A stretch of 9,677 bases of DNA from Nitrococcus sp. (GCA_030452365.1 JAKDMK010000057.1:1-9677); one strand, 5' to 3'. Shown: positions 1 to 6,588, counted from the first letter of the stretch. Notes: a model not told the origin generated them from the sequence alone. Made by a program: numbers and translations.

Positions 1-108
1 GGTTCGACACCCATGCAGCCGTTTTTCTTCAACCTCTATTTGCTGATGAACGCTTGTGGTTGTTGTCGCGTTTATGTATCCCACATACCGTGCAGAGACA
101 GGACTTCA

Positions 109-371
109 ATGACTGAGGTAGACCTTGACGCCTATTGCGCTCGTATCGGCTATCAGGGGCCGCGAACGCCGACGCTCGAGATCCTGCGCGCTACGCACTC
201 CTGAACAACCGCCTGACTGTGCGGACTCCGGCTGGCGGTATGGAGAGGCGCACGCTGAGTGCCGCTGAGCTCGATCACGTTCTGGCCGAGATCTTTGACC
301 TGCCCGTCGAGCCCGCGTGGCAGCCAATCATCGAACGCGCCGTCGCGACCGGTACTTCCAACCAAGCCTAA
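109..371 (+). pseudogene. Arylamine N-acetyltransferase remnant with internal deletion and frame change
   Basis: Two pieces of one arylamine N-acetyltransferase (NAT, acetyl-CoA dependent) lie in different frames. Piece one starts at ATG 109, behind an AGGA at 100-103, and reads about 28 residues typical of the NAT N-terminus (DLDAYCARIGYQGPRTPTLE, then LRA) before a stop at 202-204. Piece two, in the frame ending at TAA 369-371, begins around 190-200 with YALLNNRLTVR and continues through ERRTLSAAELDHVLAEIFDL, which resembles the NAT C-terminus. A whole NAT has about 270-280 residues; roughly 90 remain. The family's catalytic Cys-His-Asp triad lies in the missing core, so the product cannot be an active enzyme. 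The remnant converges on the MFS gene and their stop codons overlap. Family assignment rests on my reading of the motifs; the deletion is inferred from the missing core. Confidence 0.8.
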
Positions 372-1732
372 GGCGAGGGTTCATACACCGGCGTGCGCGA
401 CTCGTGTAACGCTTTAGCACCCGCCAGCGGCAGCCCGGCCGTTTCCCGAATGAGTAGAATGGGGGTGATCGCAATCGCCGCCGCCCCCATCAAATAATAG
501 GCTGGTATGTAATTGCTGCCCGTTATCGAGATGAGATAGGTAATCACCAGCGGCGCCGTACCGCCGAAGAGCGAGGTGGACAGATTATACGAAATCGTGA
601 AACCGCCATTTCTAACTCGGGTGGAGAAGATTGCCGGCAAGGTTGCCGGTAGCGTGCCTGACAGCAACACGACGAAGAAGCCGACGATGGCCAAGCCTGC
701 AAATGCCAGCCCGGTACCGCCCTGCATCAGCGCGAAGGCGGGATACGAAAACAGCAGCAGTCCCAAGCAGGCCACCAGCAGCACCGGCCTACGCCCGATG
801 CGGTCAGAAAGCCGTCCGATAAACGTCAGCAACGCCATCATCCCAATCAGGATCCCGAGCGAGAGCAGCAAGGAACGCAATTCGCTCATATTCAAGCGCA
901 CGGTCAGATAGCTTGGCATATACTTGAGCACGGTGTAGTAAGCCACGTTCCAAACGACCACGACACCGATGCACAGCAGCATCGGCCGCCAGTGCCCGAT
1001 CACCGTCTCACGCAGCGGCGCTTGCGCGACCTCGCCCGCGCTCTTCATCTGATTAAATGCCGGACTGTCCTCAAGCTTGAGCCGAAGGTACAAGCCGAAG
1101 ATGCCCATAGGCGCCGCCATGAGAAACGGAATGCGCCAGCCCCACGATGACATGGCCTCACTCGAGAGCAGAGCGGCGAGCACGGCCGCCAAAATCGCCG
1201 CCAGTGAATAACCCGCCAGGGTGCCGAGCTCCAGCCAACTCGTGTAAAACCCGCGCCGCTCATCCGGGGCGTACTCGGCAATGAAGGTAGCGGCGCAACC
1301 GTACTCGCCGCCGGTGGAGAAGCCCTGCATCAGCCTAAGAATAATCAGGCCGACGGGTGCCCAGATGCCGATCGTGTCATAGCTTGGCAGCAGCCCGACT
1401 GCGAAAGTCGTGCCCGACATCATGAGGATCGTCGCCACCAGCACTCCGCTGCGGCCGATTTTGTCGCCGAGCGGGCCGAAGAAGAGACTCCCGACCGGCC
1501 GCGCCACGAAGGCAACCGCAAAGACGGCGAATGCCGACAACAGCGAGGCCGTCGTGCTGTGGGTCGGGAAGAACACCTGACCGATGGTAACGGCGAAATA
1601 ACCGTAGACTCCGAAATCGAACCACTCCAGAGCATTGCCAATGGCCGCTCCGGCGATGGCCCGACGCATGGCGGAGTCGTCGACTACCTGTCCATTTTGT
1701 TCTTCTACGCTCACTGCCTCTGTGGTGCTCAT
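368..1732 (-). CDS. ProP-like MFS transporter (metabolite:H+ symporter family)
   Basis: A 454-residue inner-membrane secondary transporter of the major facilitator superfamily, metabolite:H+ symporter branch (proline/betaine ProP, citrate, ketoglutarate and shikimate carriers). ProP-like marks are GNALEWFDFGVYGYF at residues 32-46, the MFS loop signature GDKIGR, PSYDTIGIWAP, QGFSTGGEY, the second loop SDRIGRRP and a late PAYYLM. About twelve hydrophobic segments are visible. I chose the ATG at 1732 because GGAGG lies 9 nt upstream and family similarity begins just after it; the open frame continues upstream into metY but that part is only metY read in another frame. The C-terminus ends about 25 residues after RETAGLPLAGA and lacks the osmosensory coiled-coil tail of E. 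coli ProP. It follows metY on the same strand after 67 nt, so cotranscription is likely. The substrate cannot be told; osmolyte or organic acid are both possible. Confidence 0.9.
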   Translation of the reverse strand: MSTTEAVSVEEQNGQVVDDSAMRRAIAGAAIGNALEWFDFGVYGYFAVTIGQVFFPTHSTTASLLSAFAVFAVAFVARPVGSLFFGPLGDKIGRSGVLVATILMMSGTTFAVGLLPSYDTIGIWAPVGLIILRLMQGFSTGGEYGCAATFIAEYAPDERRGFYTSWLELGTLAGYSLAAILAAVLAALLSSEAMSSWGWRIPFLMAAPMGIFGLYLRLKLEDSPAFNQMKSAGEVAQAPLRETVIGHWRPMLLCIGVVVVWNVAYYTVLKYMPSYLTVRLNMSELRSLLLSLGILIGMMALLTFIGRLSDRIGRRPVLLVACLGLLLFSYPAFALMQGGTGLAFAGLAIVGFFVVLLSGTLPATLPAIFSTRVRNGGFTISYNLSTSLFGGTAPLVITYLISITGSNYIPAYYLMGAAAIAITPILLIRETAGLPLAGAKALHESRTPVYEPSP

Positions 1733-1741
1733 TTGATGAAG

Positions 1742-1746
1742 CCTCC
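1742..1746 (-). promoter_or_regulatory. Shine-Dalgarno site deciding the MFS start
   Basis: GGAGG on the minus strand, 9 nt before the ATG at 1732. It supports the short start over the 80-residue longer open frame. It sits in the 3' side of a small possible hairpin (GCCT and AGGC arms around a 5-nt loop, 1741-1753), which might partly mask it; this is weak. A second small hairpin (TGCCG-tat-CGGCA, 1761-1773) lies between metY and this gene. Neither has a T-run, so neither looks like a terminator. Confidence 0.65.
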
Positions 1747-1799
1747 GACAGGCGGGCCCATGCCGTATCGGCAGACAGCTCCGGCAACGGCGACCACGC

Positions 1800-3074
1800 T
1801 TACTTCGCCGCGGCAAGCGCCTGATCGATGTCGGCCAGAATGTCGTCGATGTGCTCGATGCCGATGGACAGCCGCACCAGATCCCGAGGCACGCCGGCCT
1901 TCTCAAGCTCCGCGTCGCTGAGCTGGCGGTGCGTGGTAGTGGCCGGGTGGCAAGCCAATGACTTGGCATCACCGATGTTCACCAGCCGCACGATGAGATC
2001 GAGCGCGTCAATGAACCGAGCGCCCGCCTCGGCGCCACCCCTGATGCCGAAGCTGAGAATGCCGGAAGCCCTGCCGCCCATGTATTTCTCGGCAAGCGCA
2101 TGATCGGGGCTCTCCGGCAGGCCGGCGTAATTCACCCAGGTTACCCGCGGGTGGCCCTTGAGGTGCTCGGCGACTTTTTGCGTGTTCTCGCAGTGGCGCT
2201 CCATGCGCAGCGGGAGCGTTTCGATCCCCTGCAGCACCAGGAAGGCGTTGAAAGGAGACAGCGCCGCGCCGGTGTTACGCAGCGGCGCCACGCGCGCCCG
2301 GCCGATGAAAGCCGCCTCGCCCAGCGCCTCGGTGTACACCACGCCGTGATAGGACGGGTCCGGCTCGGTGAGCATCCGGAAGCGCTCACTGTGCTGCGCC
2401 CAGGGAAACTTACCGGAGTCGACTATCACGCCGGCGATGCTGTTGCCATGGCCGCCCATATACTTGGTCAGGGCGTGCACCACAATGTCAGCCCCGTGCT
2501 CGATGGGCCGCCACAGGTAAGGCGAGGGCACGGTGTTATCGGCAATCAGCGGCACGCCGCTGGCCTGCGCGATTTCAGCGAGGCGCTCAATATCGACGAT
2601 ATTCCCCGAGGGGTTACCCACAGTCTCGCAAAACACCGCCTTGGTCTTTTCATCGATGAGCGCCGCGATGCCCTCGAAATCGTCGTGGGCGGCGAAGCGC
2701 GCATCGATCCCGCGCCGCGGCAGGCCGTGCGCGAAGAAATTGTAGGTGCCGCCGTAGAGCTTGGTGGTGGTGACGAGGTTGTCGCCCACCTCGGCGATGG
2801 TCTCGATGGAATACTCGATGGCCGCCATACCCGAGGCAACCGCCAGCGCGCCGATACCACCCTCCATCTCCGCCACCCGTTGCTCGAGCACGGCATTGGT
2901 CGGGTTCATGATGCGAGTGTAGATATTGCCCGGCACCTTGAGGTCGAAGAGATCGGCGCCGTGCTGGGTGCTGTCGAAGGCGTAAGAGGTGGTCTGATAG
3001 ATGGGAACAGCCACGGCCTTGGTGGTGGGCTCGGGCTGATAGCCGCCGTGGATGGCAATGGTTTCGAGTTTCAA
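1800..3074 (-). CDS. metY: O-acetylhomoserine sulfhydrylase (MetY)
   Basis: A 424-residue cytoplasmic PLP enzyme of the Cys/Met metabolism family. It replaces the acetyl group of O-acetylhomoserine with sulfide (or methanethiol), giving homocysteine (or methionine). Visible marks: N-terminal ETIAIHGGYQPEPTTKAV, YTR at 52-54 and MNPTN at 56-60 (cofactor and substrate contacts), LYGGTYN from 106, the PLP-pyridine Asp in ADNT (D179), the Schiff-base lysine in ALTKYMGGHGNS (K204), SLACHPATTTH at 372-382 and the carboxylate-binding Arg in VRLSIGIE (R401). Full length and the insert DLFDLKVPGN are typical of MetY rather than the shorter MetB, MetC or MetZ. The start codon is TTG (3074), with GGAG 4 nt upstream and no in-frame ATG nearby; the family N-terminus begins exactly here. 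No SAM riboswitch or MetJ box was recognised upstream. Confidence 0.95.
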   Translation of the reverse strand: MKLETIAIHGGYQPEPTTKAVAVPIYQTTSYAFDSTQHGADLFDLKVPGNIYTRIMNPTNAVLEQRVAEMEGGIGALAVASGMAAIEYSIETIAEVGDNLVTTTKLYGGTYNFFAHGLPRRGIDARFAAHDDFEGIAALIDEKTKAVFCETVGNPSGNIVDIERLAEIAQASGVPLIADNTVPSPYLWRPIEHGADIVVHALTKYMGGHGNSIAGVIVDSGKFPWAQHSERFRMLTEPDPSYHGVVYTEALGEAAFIGRARVAPLRNTGAALSPFNAFLVLQGIETLPLRMERHCENTQKVAEHLKGHPRVTWVNYAGLPESPDHALAEKYMGGRASGILSFGIRGGAEAGARFIDALDLIVRLVNIGDAKSLACHPATTTHRQLSDAELEKAGVPRDLVRLSIGIEHIDDILADIDQALAAAK

Positions 3075-3244
3075 GACGCTCCCCCCAACTCTCTGGCCAT
3101 ATCAAGGACTCAGCCATACTAACCGCGCCCACCGGCAAATTCTAATAGCCAGCCGCTACCAGTCTGCCGCCACGGCCGACGCGATCGCTGCATGACGCGC
3201 ATCTAACGCTTCACACCAAATTACAACAAGAACGGCGCACTAAC

Positions 3245-3298
3245 CAAAGTCTTTGTGCCGCGCTGGGGTGCGTATGATATCGTTATCTAATACAAAGT
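3245..3298 (+). promoter_or_regulatory. Possible promoter/operator of the antitoxin gene
   Basis: The divergent gap between metY and the antitoxin holds an AT-rich stretch with TATGAT (3273-3278) as a possible -10; no good -35 is seen. Overlapping it is the imperfect palindrome GATATCGTTATC (3276-3287, 10 of 12 positions symmetric). A perfect short palindrome CAAAG-T-CTTTG sits at 3245-3255, and CAAAGT occurs again at 3293-3298. Ribbon-helix-helix antitoxins usually bind such short dyads to repress their own operon, so these are operator candidates by inference. The metY promoter must lie in the same gap (3075-3310) on the other strand but I could not place it. Confidence 0.3.
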
Positions 3299-3310
3299 GA
3301 GTCCCGCATC

Positions 3311-3529
3311 ATGCGAACCATAGTTGACCTTCCGGAAAAGGAGCTGCAAGCAATCAAAGCACTCGCGAAGCGGGAACGCATCTCGCAGGCAGAGGCCATT
3401 CGACGCGCGGTGCGTCAATATCTCGATTTGCACCCGTCACAGCTGACCGAGGAAGCTTTCGGTGTGTGGGCCAACCGCTGCGATGGCCTGTCCTATCAGG
3501 AAGCTCTGCGCCAAGAGTGGCTGCCTTGA
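3311..3529 (+). CDS. Ribbon-helix-helix antitoxin (CopG/VapB-like)
   Basis: A 72-residue DNA-binding antitoxin. Residues 2-8 (RTIVDLP) fit the beta strand that enters the DNA major groove, followed by two helices (about 9-22 and 25-39, with RERISQAEAIRRAVRQYL), the classic ribbon-helix-helix fold. The tail (about 46-70: EEAFGVWANR, GLSYQEALRQEW) matches the toxin-binding tail of antitoxins paired with PIN-domain VapC toxins. The frame is intact. The Shine-Dalgarno signal is weak. Its stop (TGA 3527-3529) overlaps the TTG start of the broken toxin frame, the usual coupled arrangement. Since the toxin is dead, this is an orphan antitoxin that could still act as a DNA-binding repressor of its own promoter, or simply be decaying. 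Confidence 0.85.
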   Translation: MRTIVDLPEKELQAIKALAKRERISQAEAIRRAVRQYLDLHPSQLTEEAFGVWANRCDGLSYQEALRQEWLP

Positions 3530-3661
3530 AGGCACTGTTCGACACGAACATTCTCATCTATCTGAGCCACAGCCCAACACCACGGCGCACTGCTCCTCAC
3601 TCGCAACACAAAAGACTTTTCCGCGAACCTTCCAGGAATCAGGCTGCCCTACCAGCTTTGA
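3526..3661 (+). pseudogene. VapC/PIN-domain toxin remnant with internal deletion and frame change
   Basis: The first piece, from TTG 3526, reads LKALFDTNILIYLS, the start of a PIN-domain ribonuclease toxin including its first metal-binding Asp (FDTNIL). The matching C-terminus lies one frame over: from about 3575 it reads HHGALLLTRNTKDF and then SANLPGIRLPYQL, ending at TGA 3659-3661, which is the usual VapC ending (LLTRNTKDF ... PGIRLPY). The join is near 3562-3575. A whole toxin has about 125-140 residues; roughly 40 remain and the central acidic residues are gone. Read from the TTG in one frame, translation instead runs to a stop at 3664-3666 and gives a 46-residue nonsense tail. The VapC tail in the other frame is clear, so a deletion is the best explanation. 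Confidence 0.85.
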
Positions 3662-3668
3662 ACTAGCG

Positions 3669-3685
3669 CCGGCACGAAATATGCT
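3669..3685 (+). promoter_or_regulatory. Sigma-54 (-24/-12) promoter upstream of the two-component operon
   Basis: The sequence ccGGCACGaaatatGCt fits the sigma-54 consensus YTGGCACGRNNNTTGCW at all but two defined positions (T at 3670 is C, first T of TTGC at 3681 is A). The invariant GG (3671-3672) and GC (3683-3684) have the required 10-nt spacing. Transcription would begin near 3696, leaving a leader of about 83 nt before the kinase start. The leader contains a perfect small hairpin, GAGGG-tctt-CCCTC (3731-3744). The operon encodes an NtrC-type sigma-54 activator, so autoregulation would fit. No enhancer dyads were recognised upstream. Confidence 0.55.
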
Positions 3686-3778
3686 TGCCTGCGCGTTCAC
3701 CTTTATCGGGCGGTTCGCCTGGAATCGGACGAGGGTCTTCCCTCATGATGGGCGCAGTGCGGGCGGTGGAGCGAAGAT

Positions 3779-5197
3779 ATGAAACCAAAGCGTCGTGATC
3801 CATCCACTCGCAACCCCATGCCCGTCAAATCTCTGCTCTACCAGCCGGTCTTAATCGGCGGCGCAGTGTTGGCCCTTGCCTTAGTGTCGGTACTGATTGG
3901 CTTCACCGTCTTAACCTGGCGCAATCTGGAGCGAATTCATCAGATCGAGAACACCGTTGGCCAGGTAAATCAGCTACAGGCCATCGAGCACCGTATCCGC
4001 CAACTGCCAGATGGGCAACCCGACGCGGCCGCGCTAACCTGGTTGCAAGCTGCATTGAGGGATCTTTCGACAGGACGATTGCAACCGGCGATCGACCCGA
4101 TCCGGCGCCTTCTGGAACACCCGACTGAAGACCATTTGGCAACAGTAGCACTTAAACTGCAAAATTTGCTGGAACACGAGAACATCAACGAACGCAATCT
4201 ATTGACCAAGGTGGTGGGCGACACCGAGATAGAACTGCAAGCGGCGCTGGTTGGAACCGCCGCCCTGACCCTGCTGCTGGGCCTGGGTATTGTGCTCGCC
4301 CGTCATTGGTTGTTTGCCCCCATCAAGAGAATGAACCACCTCTTATTACGGCTCTCCGAGGGGCGATTGGAACCGATCCCTGTTGCCGACGAGGTGCCGC
4401 CCTGGAGCACCCTCATCAGCAACTACAACCACATGGTAACTCGGCTCGCCGCGCTGGAGGAGGCCCGTGCGGCGCACACCCGTTCCTTGGAGGCGCAGGT
4501 CCGCGCCGCCGCCCGAACCTTACTCGCTCAAAGCCAGAATCTAGCCCGCGCCGAGCGCCTCGCGGCAGTGGGCGAGGTGGTTGCCGGGATCGCTCATGAA
4601 CTGCGCAACCCGCTGGCCGGTATCCAAATCACCTTGCATAATCTGCGTACCGAGTGCCACGACGCGGATATGCAACGTCGATTCGACCTGGTTATCACCG
4701 AATTGGAACGCATGAGCCGGCACTTCAATCAGCTGCTGGGCCAGGCCCGACATCAACCCGAACCGATCAAAGAGACCGATCTCGATCTGGAGATTCGGCA
4801 AGTATTGGAACTGATTCGTTACCAGATTGCCGACGCTATTGAGCTCCATTATCAGGGGGAACCGGAGATCAAGGCGCGCCTGCCGCAAACCGGTTTGCGG
4901 CAGGCGTTGATCAACCTGGTACTGAACGCCGCGCAAGTCCTGGAAGAAAGGCCGGGCCACATCTGGGTCGAAACCCACCGAGAACGAGATCGCCTGGTTC
5001 TCACGGTCAGCGACGACGGCCCCGGATTTGCCAATGAAATGTTGGACAGCGGCATTCGCCCCTTTGCCAGCGGCCGGGCAGGTGGCACGGGCCTTGGTCT
5101 CCTGATGGTCAAACGCTTCGTTTCGTCCCTCGACGGTCGCTTGAAGCTCGGCAATAGGGAGCCTCACGGCGCTCGGGTAATCGTGGAGCTACCATGA
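3779..5197 (+). CDS. Membrane sensor histidine kinase, partner of the NtrC-type regulator
   Basis: A 472-residue inner-membrane histidine kinase. Order: short basic N-terminus; TM1 about 22-46; periplasmic, largely helical sensor region about 47-155; TM2 about 156-176; HAMP-like linker about 177-230; coiled-coil run; dimerisation/phosphoacceptor domain with H-box IAHELRNPLAG (phospho-His H273); ATP-binding domain with N-box LINLVLNAAQ (N379, N383), G1 box DDGPGF (412-417) and G2 box GGTGLGL (435-441). No PAS domain is seen. Start ATG 3779 has GGAG 7 nt upstream; a second ATG at codon 14 is less well placed. It overlaps the regulator gene by 4 nt (ATGA), so the two are cotranscribed and coupled. 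The sensor region is not one I recognise, so the signal is unknown. Codons 367-376 form a perfect palindrome. Confidence 0.92.
   Translation: MKPKRRDPSTRNPMPVKSLLYQPVLIGGAVLALALVSVLIGFTVLTWRNLERIHQIENTVGQVNQLQAIEHRIRQLPDGQPDAAALTWLQAALRDLSTGRLQPAIDPIRRLLEHPTEDHLATVALKLQNLLEHENINERNLLTKVVGDTEIELQAALVGTAALTLLLGLGIVLARHWLFAPIKRMNHLLLRLSEGRLEPIPVADEVPPWSTLISNYNHMVTRLAALEEARAAHTRSLEAQVRAAARTLLAQSQNLARAERLAAVGEVVAGIAHELRNPLAGIQITLHNLRTECHDADMQRRFDLVITELERMSRHFNQLLGQARHQPEPIKETDLDLEIRQVLELIRYQIADAIELHYQGEPEIKARLPQTGLRQALINLVLNAAQVLEERPGHIWVETHRERDRLVLTVSDDGPGFANEMLDSGIRPFASGRAGGTGLGLLMVKRFVSSLDGRLKLGNREPHGARVIVELP
4877..4906. repeat. Perfect 30-bp palindrome inside the kinase gene
   Basis: The left arm CGCCTGCCGCAAACC (4877-4891) is followed without spacer by its exact reverse complement GGTTTGCGGCAGGCG (4892-4906). 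The symmetry breaks at 4876/4907. It starts on the first base of codon 367 and ends with codon 376, coding RLPQTGLRQA just before the N-box. The right arm codes GLRQA, which is usual at this place in kinases; the left arm is therefore the likelier copy. Confidence 0.95.
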
Positions 5198-6573
5198 GCA
5201 ACTCACTCATGATCGTCGAAGACGAAGTCCTGCTAGGGGAAGAACTGACCCACTACTATCGAAAGCTGGACTGGGACGTTTGGCTCGCTCGCAACCTTGG
5301 CGAGGCGAGACGGCTTTTGACCGACCAGCACTTGGAACCTTTGGTGGTGTTGTCGGATATGAGTTTGCCTGACGGTAACGCGTTGGATTTCTTCGAACAA
5401 CACGGCGGACGTCGCCCCGGTTGCGAATGGATTTTTCTCACCGGTTATGGCACGGTGGCGGACTCGGTTCGGGCCGTGCGCCTGGGCGTCTACGACTTCC
5501 TGGAAAAACCCTGCGACCCCAATTACCTGAACCTCTTGCTGGAAAACGCAGCCCGTTGCGCCCACGCCCAGCGCCGGCTTACTTTCGAAACCGCCCAGGG
5601 CAACGCCAGATACACTCCGAGCGTGTTTGTAGGCGATAGCCCTGCAACGATCAAACTGCGCCAAATGCTCGAGCGCCTCGCCCAGCTCCCCTTCTCCTCC
5701 TTGATGCTTCAAGGTGAAACCGGCACCGGCAAGGGTTTGGCCGCGAGGGTGCTGCACTACAGCGGGCTTCGGCACCAGGGACCCTGGGTGGAGCTCAATT
5801 CCGCCGCGCTTCCCCGGGAACTGGTGGAATCGGAGCTCTTCGGTTACGAAGCCGGCGCCTTTACCGGTGCCACGAGCCGCCATCACGGTTTATTGGAACA
5901 GGCTGACGGAGGCACGCTTTTTTTGGACGAGCTCGGTGAGCTGGATCTCGGCATTCAAGCCAAATTGCTCAAAGCCGTGGAAGACAAACGCTTCCGGCGC
6001 CTGGGCGGCAAACGGGACATCCAAGTAGAAGTGCAAATCATCGCCGCCTCCAAACGTGATTTGGCCAAAGAAGTGGAAGCCGGGCATTTTCGCATCGATT
6101 TGTATCACCGCCTTGCGGTTTTTCAACTGGCGATCCCACCGCTTCGAGAACGCAAGGAGGATTTGCGCTTATTGGTTCCCCTCTTGGTCGAAGAGTTCAA
6201 TGCCAAGGCCGGCAAGCGCGTCCGCGTCATTGCGCAAGCCGCCTGGTTAGCCCTGGAGCGTTATCATTGGCCAGGCAATGTACGCGAGCTGCGCAATTCG
6301 ATCGAACGCTGCGTTCTGCTTGCCGAAGACGAGAGTCTTCCCCATCAGTGGCTAGGACTGCCAGGAACGCCCATCCCGTCGGGCAACGACAGCACCGTCC
6401 ACCTACCATTGGATGGCAGTCTGTCGCTAGAGCAAATGGAACAGCGCATCATCGAATCTGCGCTGGCCAGGGCCGACGGTAACGTGACCGCCGCAGCCCG
6501 CTTGCTCAAAGCCACGCGCGAGACGTTGCGTTACCGAATTCAGAAATACCATCTGACAAGCTCCGCCAAGTAA
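5194..6573 (+). CDS. NtrC-family sigma-54-dependent response regulator
   Basis: A 459-residue cytoplasmic transcription activator. Receiver domain about 4-120: acidic pocket E9/D10, phosphoacceptor D55 (SDMSLPDG), T83 and K105 (EKP). AAA+ domain about 145-385: Walker A GETGTGKG (174-181), sigma-54 contact loop GAFTGA (221-226), Walker B TLFLDELGEL (241-250, D245/E246), arginine-finger region FRIDLYHRL (R300, R306), and WPGNVREL (359-366). Fis-type helix-turn-helix about 429-454 (GNVTAAARLL, then TRETLRYRIQKYHL). All residues needed for phosphorylation, ATP hydrolysis and sigma-54 contact are present. It should bind enhancer sites and remodel sigma-54 RNA polymerase after phosphorylation by the kinase just upstream. 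GGAG lies 5 nt before the ATG, inside the end of the kinase gene. The targets are unknown; the promoter at 3669 is one candidate. Confidence 0.95.
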   Translation: MSNSLMIVEDEVLLGEELTHYYRKLDWDVWLARNLGEARRLLTDQHLEPLVVLSDMSLPDGNALDFFEQHGGRRPGCEWIFLTGYGTVADSVRAVRLGVYDFLEKPCDPNYLNLLLENAARCAHAQRRLTFETAQGNARYTPSVFVGDSPATIKLRQMLERLAQLPFSSLMLQGETGTGKGLAARVLHYSGLRHQGPWVELNSAALPRELVESELFGYEAGAFTGATSRHHGLLEQADGGTLFLDELGELDLGIQAKLLKAVEDKRFRRLGGKRDIQVEVQIIAASKRDLAKEVEAGHFRIDLYHRLAVFQLAIPPLRERKEDLRLLVPLLVEEFNAKAGKRVRVIAQAAWLALERYHWPGNVRELRNSIERCVLLAEDESLPHQWLGLPGTPIPSGNDSTVHLPLDGSLSLEQMEQRIIESALARADGNVTAAARLLKATRETLRYRIQKYHLTSSAK

Positions 6574-6588
6574 TGCAGCCGGTACCGC

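Noticed and set aside
1..22. Possible 3' end of a tRNA (GGTTCGACACC at the window edge, T-run after it)
   Set aside because: The T-loop would end in A where a pyrimidine is expected, no CCA follows, and the rest of the molecule lies outside the window.
13..108. Longer N-terminus for the acetyltransferase remnant
   Set aside because: Residues before ATG 109 do not resemble the family, and AGGA is well placed before 109. I see no gene in 1-108.
1733..1972. 80-residue N-terminal extension of the MFS transporter
   Set aside because: The stretch overlaps the end of metY, is Arg/Pro-rich with no membrane segment, and a good Shine-Dalgarno site precedes the inner ATG at 1732.
2100..3122. A 340-codon plus-strand open frame opposite metY
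   Set aside because: It is the antisense of a clear PLP enzyme, with low-complexity His/Gly/Arg-rich composition and no recognisable family.
3075..3310. SAM riboswitch or MetJ box upstream of metY
   Set aside because: I could not find the conserved helices of a SAM riboswitch or tandem AGACGTCT-like boxes; the nearest string, AGACGCT, falls at the start codon and does not match well.
3526..3666. A functional 46-residue protein from the toxin frame
   Set aside because: After LKALFDTNILIYLS the frame becomes unrelated sequence, while the true VapC tail is read in the next frame, so a deletion fits better.
4541..5886. Long minus-strand open frames (about 208 and 217 codons) opposite the kinase and the regulator
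   Set aside because: Both are shadows of well supported genes. The recurrence of RLPQTGLRQA in one of them is only the consequence of the palindrome at 4877-4906.
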